A stretch of 64,000 bases of DNA from Chryseobacterium taeanense (GCF_900099685.1 NZ_FNDW01000003.1:186001-250000); one strand, 5' to 3'. Positions 44,013-52,823 are shown, counted from the stretch's first letter. Notes: generated by a model not told the origin, from the letters alone. Translations and numbers: made by a program.

Positions 44013-44059
44013 TTTATTTAAATTGAAATTAATACTTGTATGGAAAAAACAGGTCGATT

Positions 44060-44093
44060 TTTAAACTAAATTTAATAATGAATTTAGTTTAAA
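44060..44093. promoter_or_regulatory. Perfect 13-bp palindrome upstream of the YHS-SCO genes
   Basis: TTTAAACTAAATT (44060-44072) and AATTTAGTTTAAA (44081-44093) are exact reverse complements around an 8-nt centre. It lies 48 nt before the YHS ATG and between that gene and the CxGKC paralogue at 44243. It could be an operator for a dimeric regulator or an AT-rich hairpin ending the upstream gene's transcript; no T-run follows, so I favour an operator. Confidence 0.5.
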
Positions 44094-44145
44094 CGCCAGG
44101 CTCGCAAAGTTTTTTGTAAAACTTCATGTTTATATGTTCGCAAGG

Positions 44146-44170
44146 GTACTTCGACAGGCTCAGCATAAAC
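44146..44170. repeat. Possible dispersed intergenic repeat fragment
   Basis: The stretch containing CTTCGACAGGCTCAG resembles a short intergenic repeat that recurs in many Bacteroidota genomes (recollection, not searched). Only one copy is present in this window. It lies between the palindrome and the CxGKC paralogue stop. Confidence 0.35.
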
Positions 44171-44242
44171 TAAACACTCAACAAATGATAGCCAAATTTA
44201 TTTCAATGTTAAATTCAACTAAAAAATGAGCTGAAAACAGTT

Positions 44243-44605
44243 TTATGCTAAAGGAGGATGGAATATTCCGGAAAAATATTCTGAAGTGCTAAAGCTGATA
44301 TAATCCGGGGTTGGATTTTTAAGTTTATAAATGTATTGATTACCTGTGGAGAAGGAAAGAATTTCATTGGAAATAAATACATCCACGCTACCAATTTTTA
44401 TATTCTGATTATTGTTGGATTGCTTTTCCGTTTTGGCCAGTTCTTTGGCTACGTAGCATTTTCCTTTACAGGTAGATTGAGGAATATTTCTGTTCTCACA
44501 AAGATTTTTCACAATATAATCATAGTTTACCGCATAATTGATTATTGGCAGAACCGGACGCAATGCAATGGTAAAAATGATGAATATGGAAATGAAAAAC
44601 CTCAA
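44243..44605 (-). CDS. Small anchored CxGKC protein (paralogue 1)
   Basis: A 120-residue protein, paralogous to 41922-42290. The hydrophobic N-terminal segment (FFISIFIIFTIALRPVLPII), YAVNYDYI, cysteines 36, 46 and 50 in NLCENRN and TCKGKCYVAKELAK, and the end GIFHPPLA all align at the same positions. The C-terminal half is less conserved. It is probably membrane-anchored with the Cys motif on the periplasmic side. It is the first gene of the minus-strand metal/redox cassette, with a TATATTTG element at 44625-44632. No named family recognised. Confidence 0.75.
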   Translation of the reverse strand: MRFFISIFIIFTIALRPVLPIINYAVNYDYIVKNLCENRNIPQSTCKGKCYVAKELAKTEKQSNNNQNIKIGSVDVFISNEILSFSTGNQYIYKLKNPTPDYISFSTSEYFSGIFHPPLA

Positions 44606-44624
44606 CCTTTTTTATTTCTTGCCA

Positions 44625-44632
44625 CAAATATA
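44625..44632 (-). promoter_or_regulatory. Promoter -7 element of the CxGKC paralogue at 44243
   Basis: TATATTTG on the minus strand, 19 nt before the ATG, just outside the repeat block that starts near 44639. No TTG is found at standard spacing. Confidence 0.45.
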
Positions 44633-44638
44633 CTACTG

Positions 44639-45085
44639 AAAATTTTCTTAGCGGGCATTTATGATGAAAATCATCGATATTTTCCTGAGAACCCGCTGCA
44701 CATTGCGGGGAACTTTCCGGAACACCCGAAAACTTGCTGCACCCTTGCGACAAACTTTCGGGAACATCCGAAAACCTGTTGCACCCTCGCAACAAACTTT
44801 CGGGAACGTCCGAAAACGTGTCACAAGCTTGCAGGAGACTTTCGGGTGGAAGAAAAAACGTACGGTACTTATTTTAAATTTTGGATGAAGCCAAATTATT
44901 TAGCCGATTATAAAAATTTAAAATCTTCTTACGAGACAATTATGATGAAAGCCATTGATATTTCCGGAAAGCCCGCTACACTATGCAGAAAACTTTCCGG
45001 GATACCAGAAAACGTGCTGCAACCTGCAGGAAGCTTTCCGAAACACCAGAAAACCTGTTGCACCCTTGCATGAAACTTTCTGGTG
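44639..45085. repeat. Two diverged copies (281 bp apart) of a block made of 42-bp repeats
   Basis: Copy 1 begins with AAAATTTTCTTA near 44639 and ATGATGAAAATCAT at 44661; copy 2 has AAAATCTTCTTA near 44920 and ATGATGAAAGCCAT at 44942, an offset of 281 bp. After each head come 42-bp units whose AACTTTC phase starts at 44711, 44753, 44795 and 44837 in copy 1, and at 44991, 45032 and 45074 in copy 2. The unit reads roughly AACTTTCGGGAACATCCGA then AAACCTGTTGCACCCTTGC. The units stay open in several frames (14-residue peptides such as QTFGNIRKPVAPSQ), but no convincing gene is evident. Copies are directly repeated with no spacers of CRISPR type. Confidence 0.85.
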
Positions 45086-45202
45086 GAACGAAACCATGCT
45101 ATGAGGTTTCCCTGAATTATGACTATTCTCATATTCAGTTTGAATTAAAAAAACGGACTGAAGCCCGTTCTATTGAAATGAAAAGTTCTTTTTACATTGT
45201 AT

Positions 45203-47170
45203 TTATTCAGAAGTAAAAGTCATTCTCTGGATTCTCACAGCATTGAGGATGGCCAGTAAAGCTACGCCGACATCTGCGAAGACGGCTTCCCACATCGTGG
45301 CTAAACCACCGGCACCCAAAATAAGAACTGCCGCTTTTACTACAAATGCTAACATGATATTCTGCCAGACAATCTTTTTCGTCTGCTTTCCGATATTAAT
45401 AGCCATCGGAATTTTACCGGGTTTATCGTCCTGTATCACAACATCGGCAGTTTCGATGGTGGCATCACTTCCCAATCCACCCATGGCAATACCAACATCA
45501 CTGAGGGCAACAACAGGAGCGTCATTCACACCGTCTCCTACAAAAGCAACAGTTTCTCTCTTTGCTTTTATTTCTTTTACTTTATTGACTTTATCTTCAG
45601 GAAGGAGGTCGCCATAGGCATTGAGAATTCCTAATTGATCTGCAACATGTTTTACTACTGATGTTTTGTCACCACTCAACATGGTGGTTTTTACATGAAG
45701 ATTTTTCAGCTTGCTGATGGCTGATTGTGCATCTGTTTTTATCTCATCTGCAATGGTGAGATACCCGGCAAACTTTTTATCGTAAGCAATTGCTATTAAA
45801 GTATAGATAATATTTTCTGTATTGATATCATAGCTTATGTCAAACTGATCCATTAATTTCAGGTTACCAACCAGAAGTTCTTTACCATCAATCGTGGCTT
45901 TCAGTCCGCGTCCGGGGATTTCCTCCACGTCATTCAGGTCAACAGAGTGATCCGGTTCTCCGACATATTCGTGGATGGCGGTGGCCACAGGATGTGAACT
46001 TTTACTTTCGAGGGCATTAACGAGTTTAAGGATTTCATCTTTATCAATATCATTGATAAAAACAGCTTCCTGTACTTTAAAAACACCTTCCGTCAATGTT
46101 CCGGTTTTATCCATGACAACATTCTGAACATTGGCCAGAACATCCAGGAAATTGCTTCCTTTAAATAATATTCCGTTGCGGCTTCCGGCACCAATTCCTC
46201 CGAAGTAACCCAGCGGAATAGAGATCACCAAAGCACACGGACAAGAGATCACCAGGAATATCAATGCTCTGTAGAGCCAATCGCTGAAGTAATATTCATC
46301 TACGAAAAAATAAGGAAGCAGGGTTATTGCTATTGCCAGAAAAACAACAATAGGGGTGTATATTTTAGCAAATTTTCTGATGAAAAGCTCGGTGGGTGCT
46401 TTTTGAGCCGTCGCATTCTGAACCAACTCAAGAATTCTGCTCAGCTTACTGTCTTTGTAAGCAGCATTTACTTTAACCTGACTGAGAGTATTTAAATTAA
46501 TCATCCCCGCCAGCACAAGATCACCTTTCATTTTGGTATCAGGCTTGCTTTCACCGGTCAGCGCAGCGGTATTAAATGAAGCTATTTCAGATAAAAGTTC
46601 TCCGTCCAGCCCCAGCTTTTCACCGGATTTCAACTGAATAATCTCTCCGACATTTACATTTTCGGCTTTTACGATCTGTGGTTTTCCGTCTTTTATAACA
46701 GTCACCTCATCGGGACGTTGATCGAGAAGTGATTTAATATTACTTTTTGCCCTGGTCACAGCCATTCCCTGGAACACTTCGCCAACGGAATAGAAAAGCA
46801 TCACAGCAACGCCTTCCGGATATTCACCAATTGCAAAAGCTCCGACTGTAGCAATGCCCATCAGGAAAAACTCCGAGAATACATCTCCATGGGTAATACT
46901 TTCCCAAGCTTCTTTCAACACAGGCAATCCTACGGGAACATAGGCAACCAAATACCAAACCAGACGAATCCAGCCGGTGAACCAATCGGTTTTTATCAGG
47001 TGATCCAGCATAATGCCTGCGAGGAGCAATCCGAAAGATATGATAGCAGGAAGGAACATCTTAAATACAGACTGATTTCCTGTATCGTGGGAATGATCGT
47101 GATCATGACTGTCATGGTCGTGGTCGTGATGATGGTTTTGTTTTGCTTTTGTACTACAGCATTCTTCCAT
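45203..47170 (-). CDS. Zn/Cd-type heavy-metal P1B ATPase
   Basis: Metal-exporting ATPase of 655 residues. The N-terminus lacks the usual HMA domain and instead has ECC plus a His/Asp run (HHHDHDHDSHDHDHSHD, about residues 13-29). Core motifs: TGES (205-208), the membrane metal site CPC (310-312) and phosphorylation Asp354 (DKTGT), with MLSGD and VGDGVNDAP further on. The last helices have a Lys (FVVKAAV) and FADVGVALLAILNA, the Asp-x-Gly feature of the P1B-2 group, so zinc, cadmium or lead is favoured over copper. It lies 44 nt after a Fur-family gene. Confidence 0.93.
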   Translation of the reverse strand: MEECCSTKAKQNHHHDHDHDSHDHDHSHDTGNQSVFKMFLPAIISFGLLLAGIMLDHLIKTDWFTGWIRLVWYLVAYVPVGLPVLKEAWESITHGDVFSEFFLMGIATVGAFAIGEYPEGVAVMLFYSVGEVFQGMAVTRAKSNIKSLLDQRPDEVTVIKDGKPQIVKAENVNVGEIIQLKSGEKLGLDGELLSEIASFNTAALTGESKPDTKMKGDLVLAGMINLNTLSQVKVNAAYKDSKLSRILELVQNATAQKAPTELFIRKFAKIYTPIVVFLAIAITLLPYFFVDEYYFSDWLYRALIFLVISCPCALVISIPLGYFGGIGAGSRNGILFKGSNFLDVLANVQNVVMDKTGTLTEGVFKVQEAVFINDIDKDEILKLVNALESKSSHPVATAIHEYVGEPDHSVDLNDVEEIPGRGLKATIDGKELLVGNLKLMDQFDISYDINTENIIYTLIAIAYDKKFAGYLTIADEIKTDAQSAISKLKNLHVKTTMLSGDKTSVVKHVADQLGILNAYGDLLPEDKVNKVKEIKAKRETVAFVGDGVNDAPVVALSDVGIAMGGLGSDATIETADVVIQDDKPGKIPMAINIGKQTKKIVWQNIMLAFVVKAAVLILGAGGLATMWEAVFADVGVALLAILNAVRIQRMTFTSE

Positions 47171-47186
47171 AACTTAAACTTTTCAT

Positions 47187-47194
47187 CAAAAATA
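47187..47194 (-). promoter_or_regulatory. Possible -7 element for the metal ATPase
   Basis: TATTTTTG on the minus strand, 16 nt before the ATPase ATG, with TTG 15 nt further upstream, slightly short of the usual spacer. It may allow expression separate from the Fur-type gene. Confidence 0.4.
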
Positions 47195-47214
47195 TACATA
47201 AGCTTGATGCAATA

Positions 47215-47634
47215 CTATTGCAAACTTTCCAGACAGCTTTCACAGATTCCTTTGGCAAAAAGGCGTATTTCATCAATGCGGAAATCAGTCTGCATATTTT
47301 CCGGGAAAGAAATATCTTCTTTACAGGTTGTCTGTTTACAGATTTTACAATAAAAATGCAGGTGCCAGTCTTTATGTGTATTTTCGCCGCATCCGTCGTG
47401 GCAGAGTTTGTATCTGGTCGTATTATTTTCCTGGATACTGTGGACAATTCCTTTTTCTTCGAACGTTTTTAAAGTTCTGTAAATGGTTGTTCTGTCTGCA
47501 TTGTCAAAATGATTTTCGATTTCGGATAGTGACAAAGCCGCTTCCTGAGAACTCAAAAAGTCATACACCAGAATCCTCATGCTGGTGGGTTTGGTATTTT
47601 TATCTATTAATTTATTTTCGATATCTTTTTTCAT
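47215..47634 (-). CDS. Fur-family metal-responsive regulator
   Basis: A 139-residue transcription factor. The N-terminal winged helix has DNADRTTIYRTLKTFEEKGIV; the C-terminal dimerisation and metal part has HLHFYCKICKQTTC and GICESC, two CxxC pairs for structural zinc, plus CHDGC. The family includes Fur, Zur and PerR. Placement 44 nt before a Zn/Cd exporter suggests control of that pump, although Fur/Zur proteins usually repress uptake, so the exact signal is open. Confidence 0.92.
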   Translation of the reverse strand: MKKDIENKLIDKNTKPTSMRILVYDFLSSQEAALSLSEIENHFDNADRTTIYRTLKTFEEKGIVHSIQENNTTRYKLCHDGCGENTHKDWHLHFYCKICKQTTCKEDISFPENMQTDFRIDEIRLFAKGICESCLESLQ

Positions 47635-47640
47635 AATCTT

Positions 47641-48021
47641 TGTAAATGCAATTCCCCTTCTCCTGATTTTTCCGTGAAGCTGTTCTACAGATTCTGCTTT
47701 CTCAAAGTTAACAGTTTAAAACAGATTAACCGATTATCCGGTGTTACTTTCGTTGCTTCAGCTCTAAGTTTAGGAACATTAACTGCTGAAATCACCAACC
47801 TAGTAGGTAGTATTGGCTCTGTAGACAGATATTCGAGCGGTTCAATTGTTGCTGTAAACAAATAGATGGATGGAGACGGTATAACCATGGGAAATATTAT
47901 CATCATATGACCAAATGCGATCTTTGACACTGTTTCACAAAAGTTATAGCGCTTTCTATACAGAGAGCAACGCAGACAAACTAGGAAAAGCTTGCTCTCG
48001 ATTTAATGAATATTAAAGTAT
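47641..48021. other. Gene-poor stretch with short open fragments and one inverted repeat
   Basis: About 380 nt. A 63-residue plus-strand frame (47674-47865, with VASALSLGTLTAEITNLVG) and an 81-residue minus-strand frame overlap here; neither has a promoter or family, and the plus frame continues after stops as if decayed. An inverted repeat GAGAGCAA / TTGCTCTC lies at 47963-47970 and 47992-47999, shortly before the 48022 gene. I call no gene. Confidence 0.4.
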
Positions 48022-48411
48022 ATGAAAAAAACAGTAATGATATTACTTCTGGGCCTGCTGGCAAGTTGTGATCCTGGCTATGTTATATATGTTGCAAACA
48101 GATCGCAAAATAATGTATATCTTGAAACAGACCATGCAATTGAAAGCAGCTTGGTAAGTAAGAAAGGTCCGGCTTATGATTCTATTGTTTCAAAAAAAGT
48201 AAATCCTTTGCGTGCAAAAGAGTTATATAGATTAAGCAAAAATCAAAATATCTTATTATTTTCAAATTTAGGTGTACCGAACCCCAATTATTTTCCATAT
48301 AAAAGCGTTAAAATAATTAAGGATTCGGATACTATTAAAATTGATAAAAGTAATTTAATGCAGAAATTAACGAAAGGAAAAAATAGTTCTTATTATATAA
48401 ATATTAACTAA
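48022..48411 (+). CDS. Small lipoprotein of unknown function
   Basis: A 129-residue protein. MKKTVMILLLGLLASCDPG has a lipobox at Cys16. The mature part starts GYVIYVANRSQNNVYLETDH and is beta-rich with a Lys-rich end (KLTKGKNSSYYININ). I see no known domain. It is monocistronic, with an intrinsic terminator 42 nt downstream; it neighbours the Fur/ATPase pair but is divergent from it. Confidence 0.65.
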   Translation: MKKTVMILLLGLLASCDPGYVIYVANRSQNNVYLETDHAIESSLVSKKGPAYDSIVSKKVNPLRAKELYRLSKNQNILLFSNLGVPNPNYFPYKSVKIIKDSDTIKIDKSNLMQKLTKGKNSSYYININ

Positions 48412-48453
48412 CATTCCTTAAAACTTAAAAGAGTATTTGTTACTTTAAATAAG

Positions 48454-48488
48454 TCAGCCACTGCCTTTAACAGTGGCTGAATATTTTT
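48454..48488 (+). terminator. Terminator of the 48022 lipoprotein gene
   Basis: TCAGCCACTG (48454-48463) pairs perfectly with CAGTGGCTGA (48471-48480), 7-nt loop, followed by ATATTTTT. Confidence 0.85.
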
Positions 48489-48724
48489 AATCAATTCCTA
48501 CATATTCGACGGTTAAGAAACATAATTAGAAAGGAAAAACAAAATTTAAAGTAATAAAGAGTAGGTTGAATTCAATCTGTATATACATTCTTTGTGTGTA
48601 AAGACAACACTGCAACCAATGTCATACAAGCTTTTGACAATAATTTTAAAGTTTACAGCATTTATCTAATATATTTTTAGCTAACAATACTCAAACTGAT
48701 GCTGGATTTATTTAATTTTATGCT

Positions 48725-49138
48725 ATGAAAGTTTTAATTATAAACGGCCCGAATCTTAACCTGCTGGGAACCCGTGAACCGGAAATCTACGGCACCATGT
48801 CGATGGAAGATTACCTGAGGCATTTAAAGCCTGAGTTTTCATCTCATGAACTGGATTATTATCAGTCTAATATTGAAGGTGAAATTATCAACCGGCTTCA
48901 GCAGGACGATTTTGATGCCCTGATTATTAATCCGGGTGCATTCACGCATTATTCTTATGCTATTGCCGATTGTCTGAAGAATATTGGTAAGCCAAAAGTG
49001 GAAGTGCATATCAGCAATATTTATAAAAGAGAGGAGTTTCGTCAAAAGTCTGTAACGGCAGCGAATACCGATGCGGTTTTGTCAGGTTTTGGGATGGATG
49101 GATACAGGCTGGCTTTGTTGAGTCTGGTTTCTGCTTAA
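48725..49138 (+). CDS. aroQ: Type II 3-dehydroquinate dehydratase
   Basis: Third step of the shikimate pathway. The 137 residues have the type II signature LIINGPNLNLLGTREPEIYG at the N-terminus (with the catalytic Tyr in EIYG), NPGAFTHYSYAI and VEVHISNIYKREEFR (catalytic His and Arg region). Type II enzymes are dodecamers of about 140-150 residues, consistent with the length. It stands alone; the about 235 nt between the preceding terminator and its ATG are AT-rich without a clear promoter match. Confidence 0.95.
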   Translation: MKVLIINGPNLNLLGTREPEIYGTMSMEDYLRHLKPEFSSHELDYYQSNIEGEIINRLQQDDFDALIINPGAFTHYSYAIADCLKNIGKPKVEVHISNIYKREEFRQKSVTAANTDAVLSGFGMDGYRLALLSLVSA

Positions 49139-49224
49139 GCTAAAATTCATCATCACAGGTTCACACGAATTTTACAGATTATTTGAGCAACAATAAGACG
49201 GTTAGGATTCTCAATAACTTATAT

Positions 49225-49253
49225 AAAAAAGCCCCATCAAATGATGAGGCTTT
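49225..49253 (-). terminator. Terminator of pckA
   Basis: On the minus strand AAAGCCTCATCA pairs with TGATGGGGCTTT (one mismatch) around a 2-nt loop, followed by TTTTT. It lies 8 nt past the pckA stop. Confidence 0.85.
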
Positions 49254-49260
49254 GCATTTA

Positions 49261-50877
49261 TTAAATTGTTTGCTCCTGCAGTTGAGGTCCTGATTTCACT
49301 AATTTCTTAGCTTCATCGGAATTGCAATACTGTTCAAAGTTTTTGATATATTTTGCAGCAAGATCTTTTGCTTTTTCTTCCCATTCTTCAACATTACTGT
49401 ACGTATCACGAGGATCGAGGATGCCTTCAGAAACATTTGGCAAAGATGTAGGCACTTCCAGATTCATGATCGGGATTCTCGTCTTTGGAGCATCTTCGAT
49501 AGAACAATCAATAATAGCATCAATAATTGCTCTTGTATCTTTTAATGAAATTCTTTTTCCTGTTCCGTTCCAGCCGGTATTTACCAGATAGGCTTTTGCT
49601 CCGTTTTCTTTCATTTTTCCGATCAGTGTTTTTGAATACATGGTAGGGTGCAATGTAAGGAAAGCTTCTCCGAACGCTGGTGAGAAAGATGGTTCCGGTT
49701 CTGTAATTCCTCTTTCTGTTCCTGCTAATTTTGAGGTATAACCACAAAGGAAATGATATTGTGCCTGATCTTCATCTAATATAGAAACCGGTGGCAATAC
49801 TCCGAAAGCATCTGCAGAAAGGTAGACAACCTTCTTGGCGTGTCCTGCCTTTGAAGGAAGAACAATTTTATTGATATGGTAAATAGGATAAGATACTCTG
49901 GTATTTTCAGTGATAGAATTGTCTGTATAATCGGAAACACCATTATTCACGACAACATTCTCAAGAAGCGCATCTCTTCTGATGGCACCGAAAATATCCG
50001 GTTCTTTTTCTTCAGAAAGATCGATTACTTTTGCATAACATCCGCCTTCATAGTTGAAAACTCCTTTATGATCCCAACCGTGCTCATCGTCCCCGATCAG
50101 ATATCTTTTCGGATCAGCAGATAATGTTGTTTTTCCTGTTCCGGAAAGTCCGAAGAAAAGGGCAACATCTCCGTCTTCGCCTACATTCGCAGAGCAGTGC
50201 ATGGAAGCCATTCCTTTTAGCGGCAGGTAATAGTTCATCATTGAGAACATTCCTTTTTTCATTTCACCACCATACCATGTTCCTCCTATAATCTGAACTT
50301 TTTCAGTAAGATTAAACATAACGAAATTTTCAGAGTGCAATCCCTGTTCTTCCCAGTTTGGGTTTGTGGTTTTAGACCCGTTGATTACGGTGAAATCCGG
50401 TTCTCCAAAATTTTCCAGATCAAAATGCGAAGGGCGGATAAACATATTCGTGACGAAATGTGCCTGCCAAGCCACTTCAACGATGAATCTTACTTTTAAT
50501 CTCGTATCTGCATTGGTTCCGCAAAAAGCATCCACCACGTAGATTTTTTTGGATGTTGAAAGCTGATTCAGCACTAATTCTTTACAAGATTGGAAAATTT
50601 CGGGAGTTGTAGGCAGGTTTACCTTGCCGTCCCAGAAAATTGTGTCTTTTGTAACATCATCCTGAACAATGTATCTGTCTTTAGGTGAACGACCTGTGAA
50701 AATTCCTGTTTTTACTGATACTGCACCAGATTCCGTAAGCTCAGCTTTTTCAAAGCCCTGATTTTCAGGAGAAACTTCAGCCTGATACAATGCTTCGTAA
50801 GAAGGATTATAAATGACTTCATAGTTTCCTTTAATCCCTAATTTTTCTAAATCCTGGATGATTTTAGCGTGTTTCAT
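49261..50877 (-). CDS. pckA: Phosphoenolpyruvate carboxykinase (ATP)
   Basis: Gluconeogenic enzyme converting oxaloacetate and ATP to PEP. The ATG at 50877 ([16 protein letters not shown]) is the likely start; 538 residues, the family length. Motifs: RSPKDRYIV, the kinase-1a P-loop [16 protein letters not shown], kinase-2-type LIGDDEHGW and [21 protein letters not shown] signature with the metal-binding Lys. It is monocistronic, between a -7 element at 50914-50921 and its own terminator. Confidence 0.96.
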   Translation of the reverse strand: MKHAKIIQDLEKLGIKGNYEVIYNPSYEALYQAEVSPENQGFEKAELTESGAVSVKTGIFTGRSPKDRYIVQDDVTKDTIFWDGKVNLPTTPEIFQSCKELVLNQLSTSKKIYVVDAFCGTNADTRLKVRFIVEVAWQAHFVTNMFIRPSHFDLENFGEPDFTVINGSKTTNPNWEEQGLHSENFVMFNLTEKVQIIGGTWYGGEMKKGMFSMMNYYLPLKGMASMHCSANVGEDGDVALFFGLSGTGKTTLSADPKRYLIGDDEHGWDHKGVFNYEGGCYAKVIDLSEEKEPDIFGAIRRDALLENVVVNNGVSDYTDNSITENTRVSYPIYHINKIVLPSKAGHAKKVVYLSADAFGVLPPVSILDEDQAQYHFLCGYTSKLAGTERGITEPEPSFSPAFGEAFLTLHPTMYSKTLIGKMKENGAKAYLVNTGWNGTGKRISLKDTRAIIDAIIDCSIEDAPKTRIPIMNLEVPTSLPNVSEGILDPRDTYSNVEEWEEKAKDLAAKYIKNFEQYCNSDEAKKLVKSGPQLQEQTI

Positions 50878-50913
50878 TTTACTTATATTTTCTATTTCTT
50901 TTTTGGGTCTTAA

Positions 50914-50921
50914 CAAAATTA
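50914..50921 (-). promoter_or_regulatory. Promoter -7 element of pckA
   Basis: TAATTTTG on the minus strand, 36 nt upstream of the ATG at 50877. It falls inside the longer open frame, which supports the shorter start. No TTG at the expected spacing. Confidence 0.45.
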
Positions 50922-51005
50922 ATATTAATTAATTGTTAAAAGTGGTTTAAATATAATGATATAAGTCAGAATGGCAAATAAAAAAACAAGTTTATAATCT
51001 ACTGA

Positions 51006-51911
51006 TTACAAACCTATTATATCCGACCATTCAAAAATAGTGTTAAAATCTTTGTCCCAAAAATAGTCCTTAAAGCCATCAAATTTTGAGCTCATGACAA
51101 AATCTCCACCCCATGCGCCTAAACTTTTGACAAAAACGGGGCAATCTGCAAAAAAACGATCCTTAACTGTAGGAATTTCAAGAAATTCTGCTATTTTTTG
51201 CTCATGAATTAACAATAAGTCGGAAAATTTTTCCAATTCACTGCATAATAAAATTTTTCTTGTAAGATCCGAAAATTCATCAACCAATTTTTGGGACTTC
51301 TTTTTTGACCTGTAAAAGTTGATTCCTTCACGACTATCCTGCTTCTGATTCAGGTGGATAAAAATCAGTTCATTTTTAAAAGAAGGATTGAAGTTTACCT
51401 TTTCATATTTTATCTCCGGCTTGTTTTGATAAAGCACTGCCGATTTCTCTTTTGCCACCGCTATATCATAACCGCTTCCGCCAAGACTTATCGTATTTAA
51501 ATAAAAAGGATCTACATCTGCCCATTCTGCAAGATTATTCATTAAAGTAGAACTGCTTCCTAAGCCGTAGTCTGCCGGAAACTGAAGATTGGTCGTAAGA
51601 TGGTAAGTAAAATTGTTTTTGAATTTTGTATTGGAAAGCAATTGAACGTTTTTTAATGTTTTTAAAATAAACTCAGCGCTTGTAGGGATATTGGTTTCCA
51701 AGATCCGCCAATTCCTATAATCGATGACAGCTTTTAACCATAATTTATTTTGGTGATAGGCCTCCCAGAAGATCAGGGATTTCCCGTCGTTTGTTTCTTT
51801 AAAAGAAAACTCTTGTCCCAGCTTAGTTGGTACCGCCAGGACAAGAGCTCCGTCTATTGCGAAATATTCTGAAGTAAGCATCAGCTTTCCCGGTGAAAAT
51901 ATTTCGCCCAT
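51006..51911 (-). CDS. GYDIA family GHMP kinase
   Basis: GHMP-superfamily small-molecule kinase of 301 residues. The defining GGSGYDIAVAKEKSAVLY is present near residue 145; the ATP-binding motif is ADYGLGSSSTLMNNLA near 115, and the start FSPGKLMLTSEYFAIDGA is the first GHMP block. In Bacteroidota this group resembles mevalonate-pathway kinases, but the substrate cannot be read from the sequence. It lies 15 nt after fabD and is probably co-transcribed with it. Confidence 0.9.
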   Translation of the reverse strand: MGEIFSPGKLMLTSEYFAIDGALVLAVPTKLGQEFSFKETNDGKSLIFWEAYHQNKLWLKAVIDYRNWRILETNIPTSAEFILKTLKNVQLLSNTKFKNNFTYHLTTNLQFPADYGLGSSSTLMNNLAEWADVDPFYLNTISLGGSGYDIAVAKEKSAVLYQNKPEIKYEKVNFNPSFKNELIFIHLNQKQDSREGINFYRSKKKSQKLVDEFSDLTRKILLCSELEKFSDLLLIHEQKIAEFLEIPTVKDRFFADCPVFVKSLGAWGGDFVMSSKFDGFKDYFWDKDFNTIFEWSDIIGL

Positions 51912-51926
51912 GATTTTATTATATTT

Positions 51927-52802
51927 TTAGATTGCAGAAGCAATATCTACCGAACCATCAATTTTCTTGATTAATCCTTGTAGCGTTTTCCCAGGCCCAA
52001 CTTCTACGAAATTAGTAGCACCGTCTTTAATCATATTCTGTACCGACTGTGTCCATTTTACAGGACCTGTCAATTGTGCAATCAGGTTTTTCTTAATCTC
52101 ATCAGGATCAGAAACTGCCGTGGTCGTAATATTCTGATATACTGGAATTGTCGCTTTTCTAAATTTAGTCTGCTCTATGGCAGCTGCTAATCTTTCTTGT
52201 GCCGGCTGCATCAAAGGAGAATGGAATGCCCCGTTTACAGGCAATAATAATGCTCTTTTAGCTCCGGCTTCTTTTAGTTTTAGACACGCTTCTTCAACCG
52301 CAGTTGTTTCACCTGAAATAACCAGCTGACCAGGACAGTTGTAATTGGCAGGAACTACAATTCCGTTGATCTGGGAACATATTTCTTCAACTTTAGCATC
52401 TTCCAATCCTAAAATTGCAGCCATAGAACTCGGGTTGGCATCACAAGCAGCCTGCATCGCTTTAGCTCTTTCGGAAACCAGCTTCAGTCCGTCGTCAAAA
52501 GACAGAACCCCATTGGCAACCAATGCGGAAAATTCGCCTAGTGAGTGTCCGGCAACCATTTCTGCTCCGAGGCCGTTTACTGCTTTTAGTGCAGCAACAG
52601 AATGTATAAAAATTGAAGGTTGGGTAACTTCGGTCTTTTTAAGGTCATCATCTGTTCCGTTGAACATGATAGAAAGGATATCAAATCCTAAAATTTCGTT
52701 GGCAGATTCCATCAGATCTTTGATGTCTTTTCTAGAATCATATAATTCTTTTCCCATTCCTACGAACTGAGAACCCTGCCCAGGAAACACAAGTGCTTTC
52801 AT
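51927..52802 (-). CDS. fabD: Malonyl-CoA:ACP transacylase
   Basis: Loads malonyl onto acyl carrier protein for fatty-acid synthesis. The 291 residues contain VFPGQGSQFVGMGKEL at the start, the nucleophile motif AGHSLGEFSA (Ser87) and the catalytic His in GAFHSPLMQPA. A TATATTTG element at 52824-52831 precedes it. It is followed by the GHMP kinase gene after 15 nt. Confidence 0.96.
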   Translation of the reverse strand: MKALVFPGQGSQFVGMGKELYDSRKDIKDLMESANEILGFDILSIMFNGTDDDLKKTEVTQPSIFIHSVAALKAVNGLGAEMVAGHSLGEFSALVANGVLSFDDGLKLVSERAKAMQAACDANPSSMAAILGLEDAKVEEICSQINGIVVPANYNCPGQLVISGETTAVEEACLKLKEAGAKRALLLPVNGAFHSPLMQPAQERLAAAIEQTKFRKATIPVYQNITTTAVSDPDEIKKNLIAQLTGPVKWTQSVQNMIKDGATNFVEVGPGKTLQGLIKKIDGSVDIASAI

Positions 52803-52823
52803 GTATTAATTTAAAATATTTTG

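Noticed and set aside
44336..45073. 245-residue plus-strand frame across the CxGKC paralogue and the 42-bp repeats
   Set aside because: Its first third is antisense to a better-supported gene and the rest is just repeat units open in several frames; no promoter or signal peptide.
44711..45085. Repeat array considered as CRISPR
   Set aside because: Units are contiguous 42-bp repeats without unique spacers, and no cas genes are present.
47674..47930. 63-residue plus and 81-residue minus overlapping frames as genes
   Set aside because: No promoter, start context or family; treated only as a possible decayed fragment.
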